DNA from: CAYQAJ01 sp964415245
GTDB lineage: Bacteria; Planctomycetota; Planctomycetia; Pirellulales; Pirellulaceae
NCBI GenBank assembly: GCA_964415245.1
Contig: CAYQAJ010000220.1
Location: 1-8,903 of the forward strand
Length of the DNA: 8,903 nt
Direction of reading: 5' to 3'
Part shown: positions 1-6,539 of the stretch, one piece after another
Numbering within the stretch: position 1 is the first letter of the stretch
How the letters are laid out: every line of letters starts with the position of its first letter
The notes under the pieces: generated by a model
The model's database searches: none
Seen by the model: only the letters and a program-made list of their open reading frames with translations
What the model was told of the DNA's origin: nothing
Translations under genes and position numbers: made by a program

Positions 1-249
1 GGGGCAAACCAACAGCTCGTACGGGTTGGTCTTCTTCTGCGGTATGTGAACGCACACCTCGCAGCCGACGCACCGCTCCAGGTCGATTTCGCACCAGCTC
101 TGCACGCCCTTGATGCCCCGGTCGCGCGTCAAGAGCGCGATGCAGTCGACCGGGCACACCTCCAGGCACGATTCACAGCCGGTGCAGTTGTCGGCGTTGA
201 TGACGGCCAGCTCTTTCGGCAGCTTTTTACGAGGGCCTTGTTTGGCCAT
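1..249 (-). CDS. Dicluster 4Fe-4S ferredoxin-like protein (C-terminus cut by window edge)
   Basis: An 83-codon open frame reads leftward from ATG 249 and is still open at base 1, so the C-terminus is missing. It shows a classic 4Fe-4S motif, CxxCxxCxxxCP, at C22, C25, C28 and C32. A second set, CxxCxxC, lies at C60, C63 and C66, with a fourth cysteine in a CP context at C82. The last spacing is 15 residues instead of the usual three, as in ferredoxins with an insertion in one cluster. The N-terminus is basic (MAKQGPRKKLPKEL) with no signal peptide, so the protein is likely a cytoplasmic electron carrier. An AGGA about 7 bases before the ATG supports the start. The partner enzyme would lie to the left and cannot be seen. 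The family call is firm; the specific role is unknown. Confidence 0.88.
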   Translation of the reverse strand, partial: MAKQGPRKKLPKELAVINADNCTGCESCLEVCPVDCIALLTRDRGIKGVQSWCEIDLERCVGCEVCVHIPQKKTNPYELLVCP

Positions 250-299
250 CGGTGATTCCTGTCTTTTCGCTTGGGAAGTCGTTCTTGTCGTTAGGAGCT

Positions 300-416
300 T
301 ATCCAAAAATCGTCTCGGAAAAGGGGACAGGCACATTTTGCTCCGCGGAGCCCGGGAAAGCAGGTCGCAATCCGGCCGCTACGCAAAATGAGCCAGTCCC
401 CGACGGTTTTTGGATA
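300..416. repeat. 117-base imperfect palindrome, REP/MITE-like
   Basis: Outer arms 300-314 and 402-416 (tatccaaaaatcgtc against gacggtttttggata) pair with one mismatch. Inner arms 323-341 and 383-401 (ggggacaggcacattttgc against gcaaaatgagccagtcccc) pair with two mismatches. An 8-base unpaired stretch (315-322) sits in the left arm. The middle, 342-382, contains the small palindrome ctccgcggag (341-350). The layout resembles a non-autonomous, hairpin-forming intergenic repeat of the kind mobilised by REP-associated tyrosine transposases. From memory, ggggacaggc...-type sequences recur in planctomycete genomes; I could not check this. There is no coding potential and no clear target-site duplication. 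Confidence 0.72.
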
Positions 417-432
417 CGCTGTGAACGCTCCA

Positions 433-461
433 ATTATAGACCGCTCCGGCCGCACGGCCAA
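433..461 (-). promoter_or_regulatory. Sigma-70-like promoter reading toward the ferredoxin gene
   Basis: On the minus strand a perfect -10 TATAAT (plus 433-438) lies exactly 17 bases from a -35 TTGGCC (plus 456-461; 4 of 6 match to TTGACA). Transcription would start near 426 and run left through the palindromic repeat at 300-416 into the ferredoxin ATG at 249, giving a leader of about 175 bases. The -35 lies inside the putative terminator hairpin of the gene upstream. Confidence 0.5.
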
Positions 462-469
462 CCGGAGTG
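442..469 (-). terminator. Possible terminator hairpin after the TIGR01777-type gene
   Basis: CTCCGG (444-449) pairs with CCGGAG (462-467), extendable by a G-U and a C-G pair, around a GC-rich 12-base interior. It begins 9 bases beyond the stop codon of the minus-strand gene ending at 478. No T-tract follows, so intrinsic termination is uncertain; it may also simply stabilise the mRNA end. Confidence 0.3.
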
Positions 470-477
470 TGCGCGGC

Positions 478-1383
478 TCACCGCTTGAGAATCTCCCGCA
501 GCGCGCCTTCCAAGTCCGGATATTCGAACTGGTAGCCCGACTTTTGGGCTGCCTCGGGAATGGCCCGTTGCGAGGTCAGCAGTACGTCGCCAAACTCGCC
601 GATCGCGAGGCGGAGCATGAACCCAGGCATGGGAAAGATGGTGGGGCGCTTCAGCACGCAGCCCAGCGTTTTGGTGAACTCGCGGTTGGTGACCGGATTG
701 GGCGCGGTGCCATTGACCGGCCCGCTAACCGATTCGTTCTGGCAAGAGTGCAGGATGATGCCGACCAGATCGTCGATGTGAATCCAGGGCATCCACTGGT
801 GGCCCGATCCGAGTCGCCCGCCCAGTCCCAGGCGAAAGGGCGTAAGCATCTTGGCCAGCGCGCCACCGCCGCTGCCCAGCACGATGCCGACGCGCACCGA
901 GACGACGCGCACGCCAAGATCGCGAGCCTTGGCCGCCTCTTCCTCCCAGCCGATGCAGACGTCGGCCAGAAAGTCGTCGCCGGGCGACGCGGACTCCGTG
1001 AGCACTTGGTCGCCGCGCGAACCGTAGTAGCCGACGGCCGAGGCGCTCACCAGCGCGCGTGGTTTCTTTTGGAGCCGCGCAATTCCCTCGACCAGGTGTC
1101 TCGTGCCGGCGATACGGCTCTCGCGAATGCGTTTCTTTTTGGCGTCGTTCCACCGCCCGTCGGCGACCGATTCGCCCGCCAGGTGAATCACGCAGTCGAC
1201 GCCGTCGAACGCTTCGGGCGGAGGAGGACCATCGGCCGCGTGCCACTCGAAGGCCGCTACCTTCCGCGGCGCCACCTCCTCGCGGGCCCGCACGGCATCG
1301 CGCGAGAGCACGACGGGATCGTCCAGTCGCGGCAGCAGCCGCATTCCCACAAATCCAGTCGCACCGGTGATTAGGGCACGCAT
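478..1383 (-). CDS. TIGR01777-family NAD-dependent epimerase/dehydratase-like protein
   Basis: A 301-residue protein of the extended short-chain dehydrogenase type. The N-terminus has the Rossmann nucleotide-binding motif GATGFVG (residues 7-13). It also carries family-typical HLAGES (67-72), RWNDAKKKRIRESR (77-90) and SASAVGYYG (113-121) segments. The C-terminal 50 residues (about 250-299, including QRAIPEAAQKSGYQF) match the DUF1731 tail of this family. Length is normal (about 300). The E. coli relative is YfcH. The biochemical reaction of the family is not established; NAD(P) binding is expected from the fold and the location is cytoplasmic. ATG 1383 was chosen because the Rossmann strand MRALITG starts there; a GTG at 1410 would add nine unlikely residues. 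The SDR gene at 1532 is divergent. Confidence 0.9.
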   Translation of the reverse strand: MRALITGATGFVGMRLLPRLDDPVVLSRDAVRAREEVAPRKVAAFEWHAADGPPPPEAFDGVDCVIHLAGESVADGRWNDAKKKRIRESRIAGTRHLVEGIARLQKKPRALVSASAVGYYGSRGDQVLTESASPGDDFLADVCIGWEEEAAKARDLGVRVVSVRVGIVLGSGGGALAKMLTPFRLGLGGRLGSGHQWMPWIHIDDLVGIILHSCQNESVSGPVNGTAPNPVTNREFTKTLGCVLKRPTIFPMPGFMLRLAIGEFGDVLLTSQRAIPEAAQKSGYQFEYPDLEGALREILKR

Positions 1384-1456
1384 GGTGAAGCTCGTGGAGC
1401 GGATCTGCACTCAAACGGGAACGTGTCCATCTATTGTCCAATACTTCTCGCCGGCT

Positions 1457-1465
1457 TGATAGAAT
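1457..1465 (+). promoter_or_regulatory. Possible extended -10 promoter for the SDR gene
   Basis: The 148-base divergent spacer 1384-1531 holds TGaTAGAAT at 1457-1465, an extended -10 form (TGnTAnAAT). The nearest -35-like TTGTCC (1434-1439) is 20 bases away, too far for an ordinary sigma-70 promoter. A start near 1472 would give a leader of about 60 bases. No convincing Shine-Dalgarno precedes ATG 1532. Confidence 0.3.
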
Positions 1466-1531
1466 CATCGCGGAAACTAAACCGGCACGTCTATTTCGTC
1501 CAGCCGCCCCTCAACCGGATACCGCAACCCC

Positions 1532-2317
1532 ATGGCAGATGTAACCGTGAAAAATCGTGTCGCTCTGGTCACTGGCGCCGGTCGTGGAATCGGCCGGGCT
1601 ATTGCGCTTCGGCTGGCTGCCGCGGGGGCGCGGGTAGCCGTGACGGCCCGCACGCCTGACCAGCTTGCCGAAGTCGCCTGCGAAATCGGCAACTCGGGCG
1701 GGCAGTCGCTTGCCGTGGCCGACGATCTGACCGACCGCGCTGCGCCCCGCCGCATTGTCGACGAAGTGGCCGGCACGTGGGGCCCAATCGAAATCCTCGT
1801 CAACAACGCGGGGATAGGCAGCAGCTCCGACCCGCGGCCGCTGGTCGAATTCCGCGACGAGTTCTGGGACCTGACAATGGCCGTCAACGTGACGGCGCCG
1901 TACCTGCTCACCAAGCTGGTGTTGCCGGCAATGATGGCTGCGCGTTGGGGGCGGATCATCAACATCGCGTCGATCAACGCCCACATCCCCTCGATGCACG
2001 GCGCCGCCTATACCGCCAGCAAGCACGCCGTTGCGGGACTCACCAAGGCGACGGCCCGCGAAGCGATCGAATATGGCATCACCGCCAACGCAATCTGCCC
2101 TGGCGTGACGGCGACCGAGATGAACGACAAGCGACTCGAGTACGACGCCCAGCGATTGAGCACCACGTTCGAGCAGCTCGAAACGCAGGCGTCGCTACTG
2201 GGCCGGCGCCTGGTGCCCGACGAAATTGCCGCGCTGGCGGCGTTCCTCGCCAGCGACGACGCTCGCGCCATCAACGGCCAACTCATCAACGTCTGCGGCG
2301 GCATGGTGATGGCGTAG
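1532..2317 (+). CDS. SDR-family oxidoreductase (FabG-like classical short-chain dehydrogenase)
   Basis: A 261-residue classical SDR, normal length for the family. Visible motifs in order: cofactor-binding TGAGRGIG (14-21); an arginine at the end of the second strand (R40, in TART-like context), which usually favours NADP(H); LVNNAGIG (89-96); catalytic N119, S147, Y160 and K164 (YTASK); and NAICPGVTATEM near residue 190, which caps the cofactor site. The C-terminal INGQLINVCGG segment is typical. The protein reduces or oxidises a hydroxyl/keto substrate in the cytoplasm. Its sequence flavour is that of FabG or 3-hydroxybutyrate dehydrogenase relatives, but the substrate cannot be assigned. 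It is divergent from the TIGR01777-like gene and convergent with the enolase-superfamily gene, so it is probably monocistronic. Confidence 0.92.
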   Translation: MADVTVKNRVALVTGAGRGIGRAIALRLAAAGARVAVTARTPDQLAEVACEIGNSGGQSLAVADDLTDRAAPRRIVDEVAGTWGPIEILVNNAGIGSSSDPRPLVEFRDEFWDLTMAVNVTAPYLLTKLVLPAMMAARWGRIINIASINAHIPSMHGAAYTASKHAVAGLTKATAREAIEYGITANAICPGVTATEMNDKRLEYDAQRLSTTFEQLETQASLLGRRLVPDEIAALAAFLASDDARAINGQLINVCGGMVMA

Positions 2318-2335
2318 GGGAAAGCGGAGTTCGAA

Positions 2336-2447
2336 TGCAAAGTGCAGAATGCAGAGTGAGTCGAGAGTTGAACGTCGAGATGTGAAAGCTAGTCAAGCCG
2401 TTCCCCAATCTCTAACGCCGCTCTTCATTCTGCACTCTGCACTCAAG
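2336..2447. repeat. Inverted clusters of a TGCAGAR heptamer between convergent genes
   Basis: The left cluster reads TGCAAAG, TGCAGAA, TGCAGAG in exact 7-base register (2336-2356). The right cluster (about 2421-2447) read on the minus strand gives TGCAGAG, TGCAGAA, TGAAGAG in the same register. The two clusters are inverted and separated by roughly 65 bases, so single-stranded nucleic acid could form a long stem. The region lies between the ends of two convergent genes (2317 and 2456) and may act as a bidirectional terminator or be a dispersed repeat. No coding potential is evident. Confidence 0.55.
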
Positions 2448-2455
2448 CCGCCTCC

Positions 2456-3661
2456 TCACGGCGCTTTAACGTCGACCTCCACGCGGCACTCGCGGGCGAA
2501 GGCCTTTTCGTCGAGCGCGAGTCCGAAGCCTGGTGCATCGGGCACGGTAGCGCGGCCTTCCTTGATCGAATAGCCGTCGGCCTTCAGGACGCCGGTCGAG
2601 AGCGGGTCGTGCTCGGCGCCGTAGAAGTTTTCGATAGCGCGGCCCACATGTAATTGCATGTAGTAGCCGACCAGCGAACCCCAGTTGTGCGGCGCGACTT
2701 GCAAGCCCTGTTCGGCGGCCCAGGCGGCTTCCGTCAGGATTCCCTCGATGCCGAAGTGATTCATGTCGCCCTGATACACGTCGATCGCTTTCGCTTCGAT
2801 AAACGGCTTGAAAACGTCGAGCTGGCCTTGCGTTTCGCCGTCAGCCAGAAGCGTGTCCCAGTCCTTCTCGCGGAAGAACCGCTTGAACTGGAGGCACTCC
2901 TCGACCGTTTCGGGAAACATTTCCTCGGCGAAGGCGATCTTCTGCTTGCCCGCCCGCTCGAAGAACCGTTTGGCGCCCTCCAGGTCGTAGCCGTTGTTGG
3001 CGTCGACGCCCAGCAGAATTTCGGGGCCGGCGTGTTCGCGAATCGATTCGACCACCGCCACGTCGCGGTCGTCGCCGGCGGCGCGCTCCATCCACTTGTT
3101 CCCGCGGCCGATTTTGATTTTGTATGCCCGATGGCCTAGATCGCGTCCCATGTCGATCTCTTCGCGGAAGCGGTCTTGCCAGTGGTCGGCGTACTGCGGC
3201 AAGAGATCGGCGAAGTAGATCGAGCCGTCGTACACGGGCACGCGCTCCGGGCCGGCGCCGCCGAGCAGCGCGTACACGGGCTTCTTGAGCACTTTGCCCA
3301 CGAGGTCCCACAGCGGCATCGTGCCCGCGCCCAGCGGCCCGTCCATGCGTCGTTCGTCGTCGCGGTACAGGTCGAATGGGTTCTGGCCCAGGAGCGACGC
3401 GACTTCCTTCTCGCCCGCGCGGCAGTTGCCCAGGCCTTCGATGCCGGTGTTGGTATACAGTCGCACCATGCGATCGGCCGAAGTGTCGCCGTGTACGTCG
3501 AGCCGCGCATTCTTGCCGGCGACCTTGCTGCGCTTCAGCGGCAGGCGGAAAGCGACGGCCCGGGTGATCTTGAGGTCGGGCGCCGCATCGGCCGCTTCGG
3601 CCAGCCGGGCCAACAGAATCGCAGTCGATGCGCCGAGCAAGAATTCACGCCGGTCGATCAT
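2456..3661 (-). CDS. Tat-exported mandelate racemase/muconate lactonizing enzyme family protein
   Basis: A 401-residue enolase-superfamily protein. The N-terminus MIDRREFLLGAS carries a twin-arginine motif followed by a short hydrophobic stretch ending near AEAADA (residues 21-26), so folded export to the periplasm is likely. The capping domain spans about 30-140, then the barrel. The catalytic set of the mandelate racemase subgroup is present: KIK bases K181/K183, metal ligands D220, E246 and E276, and a D299-H325 dyad. Most of the spacings between these residues resemble mandelate racemase. Members abstract the alpha-proton of a carboxylate in a Mg2+-dependent reaction, as racemases or sugar-acid dehydratases; which substrate is used cannot be told. 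AAGGA about 9 bases before ATG 3661 supports the start. The VCBS gene lies upstream on the same strand, 156 bases away across a strong hairpin. Confidence 0.9.
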   Translation of the reverse strand: MIDRREFLLGASTAILLARLAEAADAAPDLKITRAVAFRLPLKRSKVAGKNARLDVHGDTSADRMVRLYTNTGIEGLGNCRAGEKEVASLLGQNPFDLYRDDERRMDGPLGAGTMPLWDLVGKVLKKPVYALLGGAGPERVPVYDGSIYFADLLPQYADHWQDRFREEIDMGRDLGHRAYKIKIGRGNKWMERAAGDDRDVAVVESIREHAGPEILLGVDANNGYDLEGAKRFFERAGKQKIAFAEEMFPETVEECLQFKRFFREKDWDTLLADGETQGQLDVFKPFIEAKAIDVYQGDMNHFGIEGILTEAAWAAEQGLQVAPHNWGSLVGYYMQLHVGRAIENFYGAEHDPLSTGVLKADGYSIKEGRATVPDAPGFGLALDEKAFARECRVEVDVKAP

Positions 3662-3721
3662 GGTGCTGGTTCCTTTTGCCTTCGACCTTCGCCAAACTCG
3701 AATTCAATCGCCAGTTCACAG

Positions 3722-3759
3722 CACGGCCCAGGGCGGCAAACCGCACGCCCTGGGCCGTG
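3722..3759. terminator. Perfect 14-bp hairpin between the VCBS and racemase-like genes
   Basis: CACGGCCCAGGGCG (3722-3735) and CGCCCTGGGCCGTG (3746-3759) form a mismatch-free 14-bp stem around a 10-base loop. It lies 59 bases past the stop of the leftward VCBS gene and upstream of the leftward racemase-like gene. There is no T-tract on either strand, so it is either a non-canonical terminator or a structured leader. A TACAAT on the minus strand (plus 3764-3769) is a possible -10 that would place the hairpin at the very 5' end of the racemase-like mRNA. Confidence 0.5.
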
Positions 3760-3817
3760 ACTCATTGTAACTGCCGAAAACAAACGATTCGCTGTTGTGA
3801 CGTTCTTCGCGGCAGGA

Positions 3818-5068
3818 TCATCGCAACGCGAGCGGATCCGCGACCTTCTGCCTCTCGAAGAACCATACCCAGCCGAGGTATTCCGTGCGGACAGGCTGGA
3901 ACCGCGTCAGCTTCTTTTGCACCTCAGTGAGCTGCTTCAGAACCTCCTGCTGCTCCTTTTCGAGCTTCTTCGGCAACTGACCCGAGTCAGCCGCATCGCT
4001 TGGGTCGGCCGCTTGTGCTTTCTGCGCCCGCTCGTAGATTTCGCGGTAGCGCGCGATGAGCGCATCGTACTCTTTGCGGACCGCCGCTTCGGTGGCCTTT
4101 TCCTCGTCGGTCACCTCGGGATTGCGGACGCTCTGGTAGCCGAAGTCGCCGACCAATAGATCGAGCAGGCCGTCGCCGTTGTAATCGACCACGCAAACCT
4201 TGGTCCGACTGCCGCATGCGGGTGGCACCTCCTCGCCATCGCGCACGGTTTGCGTATTGGTGCGCGCCACCAGAGTGCGGCCCTCGGCCAGCACGGGTGG
4301 GCCTTCCTCGGCGGTATTGCGGAACCACACGACGCTCCCATCGCCCGAGCCCACGACCAGATCGGGCCGGCCGTCGCCGTCCCAATCGGCTACGACGGGT
4401 CCCGCGTCGCCGCCGACGCGAATCGGCTCGCCGCCAGCCGACAGTGGCTCGCTCTTGCCGAAGCTGGGTTTGTCGCTCGACCCCTCGTTGGGCACGAGGA
4501 ACACGTTTCCCGCGATGTCGCCCACCAACAGGTCCAGATCGCCGTCACCTTCCCAATCGGCCGCGTACACGACCGAAGCGGAGCCGAGCTTGATCGCGCC
4601 AGCGTCGGCGTCGAGGATTTTCTTGCCCTTGGCGAACGTGCCGTCGGATTGGCGGCGGAAGAAGTAGAGTTCGCCGGGCCACGAACCGGAGAGTACGTCA
4701 ATCAGGCCGTCGCTATCGAAGTCCACCAACTGTGGACTGAAGCCCACGCATCACCCAGAGGGCACGGTGCCCAACTCCCCCCCCGCCTCGAACCAGGCGA
4801 ACTCGCCGAACTTGGGCTCGGCATCGGTTCCCAGGTTGCGATACACGCGCAACTTGCCTTCGCCGAACTGACCCACCAGCAGATCGCGCACTTTGTCGCC
4901 GTCGAAGTCGGCGTAAAAGGGCGCGGCATGACCGATGTCGACGTTGATCGGCTCTCCTCCCGCTTCGATGCGCACGGGCGCGGCGAGCTCGCCCGTCGTG
5001 TCGCCCCGCGCGACGCCGACGGCCAGCAGCATTGCCGTGGCCACTGCCACGATCGCGATACAGCGCAT
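3818..5068 (-). CDS. Exported FG-GAP/VCBS repeat protein with in-frame TGA, candidate selenoprotein
   Basis: Read through one in-frame TGA (codon 106), this is a 416-residue protein. A hydrophobic signal peptide covers residues 1-22 (MRCIAIVAVATAMLLAVGVARG). Five FG-GAP/VCBS-type DxDxDG-like calcium loops follow: DFDGD (54-58), DFDSDG (116-121), DWEGDG (171-176), DWDGDG (228-233) and DYNGDG (295-300), each continuing as D(L/V)xxG, as in beta-propeller blades. Residues about 317-390 are charged and coiled-coil-like, inserted before the final GWVWFFER strand. Besides the TGA-coded position, cysteines lie at 107, 285 and 292. Homology continues in one frame on both sides of the TGA, and codon 107 is TGC. 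A SECIS-like hairpin follows. A nonsense mutation is the alternative. The start at 5068 fits the signal peptide; an AGGGGAG lies close upstream. Function is unknown; a periplasmic binding or redox role is an inference. Confidence 0.72.
4720..4738 (-). promoter_or_regulatory. Candidate bacterial SECIS hairpin
   Basis: On the minus-strand mRNA, AGUCCAC (4738-4732) pairs perfectly with GUGGACU (4726-4720), leaving the 5-base loop AGUUG. The loop starts 19 nt after the UGA at 4753-4751. Known bacterial SECIS elements lie within coding sequence just after the UGA, roughly 16-37 nt to the loop, with a short upper stem and a G in the first two loop bases. All of these hold here. The loop also has the G-U dinucleotide seen in the E. 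coli fdhF loop (AGGUCU). Confidence 0.5.
4751..4753 (-). other. In-frame TGA, possible selenocysteine codon (residue 106)
   Basis: The codons read GTG CCC TCT GGG TGA TGC GTG GGC, that is VPSG-(U/stop)-CVG. A TGC at this codon would differ by one base, so relatives may carry Cys-Cys here; this is an expectation, not a checked fact. The C8 homopolymer at 4777-4784 lies upstream, but the frame is unchanged across it, so an indel artefact does not explain the stop. Confidence 0.5.
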
Positions 5069-5233
5069 GGCTCCCCTACTTTGTAAAAAGTTGCTTCCCG
5101 TTTCCCGAGCCCCAAGCCCGCGCCGGCCGATGTCGCGCCCTGCAAGAGGTGCGACAGGCCGCCAGCGGGGTAGTCTACCCGATGTGGTCACGCCGACGCG
5201 AATCATTACGGAAAAACACTGACGGAAACGACT
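5069..5233 (-). other. 165-base spacer upstream of the VCBS gene
   Basis: No gene is visible. It holds the exact inverted repeat gggtagtctaccc (5168-5180), whose minus strand contains a TAGACT that could serve as a -10, although no -35 is recognisable. It also holds TGTCGC...GCGACA (5130-5155), able to form a weak stem. These could mark a promoter and leader for the VCBS gene; there is no clear terminator for the SGNH gene. Confidence 0.3.
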
Positions 5234-6523
5234 TTATTCTGACACTGGCGCCAGCTTGATGCACACCACCCGAGGCTGGCACAGTTCGCGAAGCTGGGCG
5301 TCGAGCTCGGCCGCCTCGGGATGATCGGCGGCGGCGTGGCCGTCTTCGCCCGCGGAGATGCGGCGACGCCAATCGTCGTAGATAAGACGGCTGCGCCGCT
5401 TGACCAATTCCAGCACTTGCCGGGATCGCTCGGTGGGGGGGAATTTTTCGACCAGCGCGAGGTTCACGCCTTCGGCCAACTGTTCGCGGCTGAAGCGGCC
5501 GAGCGATACGCCGTCGGCCGACATTTCGTACTTGGCGGCCGTCAGAGCGGTCACTACCAATCGATAATCGTTCAACCGGCGCGACACTTCTTCCAGCGCG
5601 ATGGATTCGGGGTCCCACGCGGGATCCATGGGCATGGGGATCGGCGCCTTCCAGGTGATGGAAATCGAGTCACCCATCACCGATACATCGGCGGTCTGGT
5701 CGCCTTCGGCCTTGCCGCGCTTCGCGTCGACCCGCAGCACGGCCACCTCGGCCGGCGCGTTCCACGCCAGCAGAATCTGCTGCGCCATGAGCCAGTGGCC
5801 CGTTTCGTTGGGGTGCACGGCGTCGGGGGAGAAGAAGTAACTGGCCAGCTTCGTGCGGCGCCGCATCAAGTGCTCGTTCATGGGCCTGTGTAGGTCGACG
5901 ACCGATACGTTCTCCTCGCGCAGGTCCAGCAGCCAGCGGCTATAGCGGTCCAGCACGTTGTCGTAGTCGACGGCCGGAAACTTATAGCCGAACGTCTTGG
6001 CGCGCGGATCGGATACTTGCCGCCGGTACGGATCGAACGGCGGCGGCGTGGCGATCACCAGGCGGCACCCGGTCTTGGCGGCCCAGTCGATGAGCGTGCG
6101 GTACCCGGCCTGAAACTTTTCGAATCGCTCCTGGTCGAACGGATAGTAATTTCCGTCGTTCATGCCGAAGCACGAGATCAGCACGTCGGGCTTCCAGGCG
6201 TCGACATCGCGCACGTAGCGCTTCAGCGCGTGCGGGCGAGGCGGATCGTGGTCGGGCTCGCTGGTGCCCGAAACCGTTTCGCTGCTGATGCCGTGGTTGA
6301 TAACGTCGAACCGCTGTTCGGGGAAACGCGTGCGGAGGAAAGCGTCAACGTATACGACGTACGTGCCGTTTTGCGTGATGCTGTCGCCGAAGAACACGAC
6401 TCGCTCGCCGCCGTGCAGCGTGAACTCGGCGGCATGGAGCCGCGCGGCGCACAACACGACGGCCGCGAAAAACGCGGCGCAAATGATTGACACTATCCGG
6501 CGAGAACTCGACTTGTCGTGCAT
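5234..6523 (-). CDS. Exported SGNH/GDSL-family hydrolase
   Basis: A 429-residue protein with a basic N-terminus and hydrophobic stretch (residues about 10-27), with a probable signal peptidase site near LHAA (29-32). SGNH blocks are all visible: GDSIT (46-50, nucleophile S48), HGISSET (77-83, block II glycine), GMND (120-123, block III asparagine) and DAVHPNE (234-240, catalytic D234 and H237). The family hydrolyses esters such as acyl or acetyl groups on lipids and carbohydrates. Residues about 260-429 form an extra C-terminal region that I cannot assign to a named domain, making the protein longer than a minimal SGNH enzyme. It starts 16 bases after the stop of the esterase-like gene, so the two are probably cotranscribed. 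Export suggests action on external or periplasmic substrate. Confidence 0.9.
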   Translation of the reverse strand: MHDKSSSRRIVSIICAAFFAAVVLCAARLHAAEFTLHGGERVVFFGDSITQNGTYVVYVDAFLRTRFPEQRFDVINHGISSETVSGTSEPDHDPPRPHALKRYVRDVDAWKPDVLISCFGMNDGNYYPFDQERFEKFQAGYRTLIDWAAKTGCRLVIATPPPFDPYRRQVSDPRAKTFGYKFPAVDYDNVLDRYSRWLLDLREENVSVVDLHRPMNEHLMRRRTKLASYFFSPDAVHPNETGHWLMAQQILLAWNAPAEVAVLRVDAKRGKAEGDQTADVSVMGDSISITWKAPIPMPMDPAWDPESIALEEVSRRLNDYRLVVTALTAAKYEMSADGVSLGRFSREQLAEGVNLALVEKFPPTERSRQVLELVKRRSRLIYDDWRRRISAGEDGHAAADHPEAAELDAQLRELCQPRVVCIKLAPVSE

Positions 6524-6539
6524 GATGTTGCCGTCTGCT

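Noticed and set aside
388..1374. A 328-codon plus-strand open frame opposite the TIGR01777-like gene
   Set aside because: It is antisense to a gene with clear family motifs. Its translation is rich in Arg, Ala and Gly with no recognisable motif, a usual shadow in GC-rich DNA.
3818..4747. The second half of the VCBS gene as an independent gene starting at GTG 4747
   Set aside because: There is no Shine-Dalgarno and no signal peptide, and the repeat pattern starts mid-blade, in exact frame with the preceding half. One gene with an internal TGA explains it better.
4777..4784. C8 homopolymer as a possible frameshift site or sequencing error
   Set aside because: The protein frame is continuous with family-like sequence on both sides, so no indel is needed.
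5069..5206. Longer N-terminus for the VCBS protein from ATG 5206
   Set aside because: The 46 added residues are Arg/Gly-rich with no family character, and they would bury the obvious signal peptide starting at 5068.
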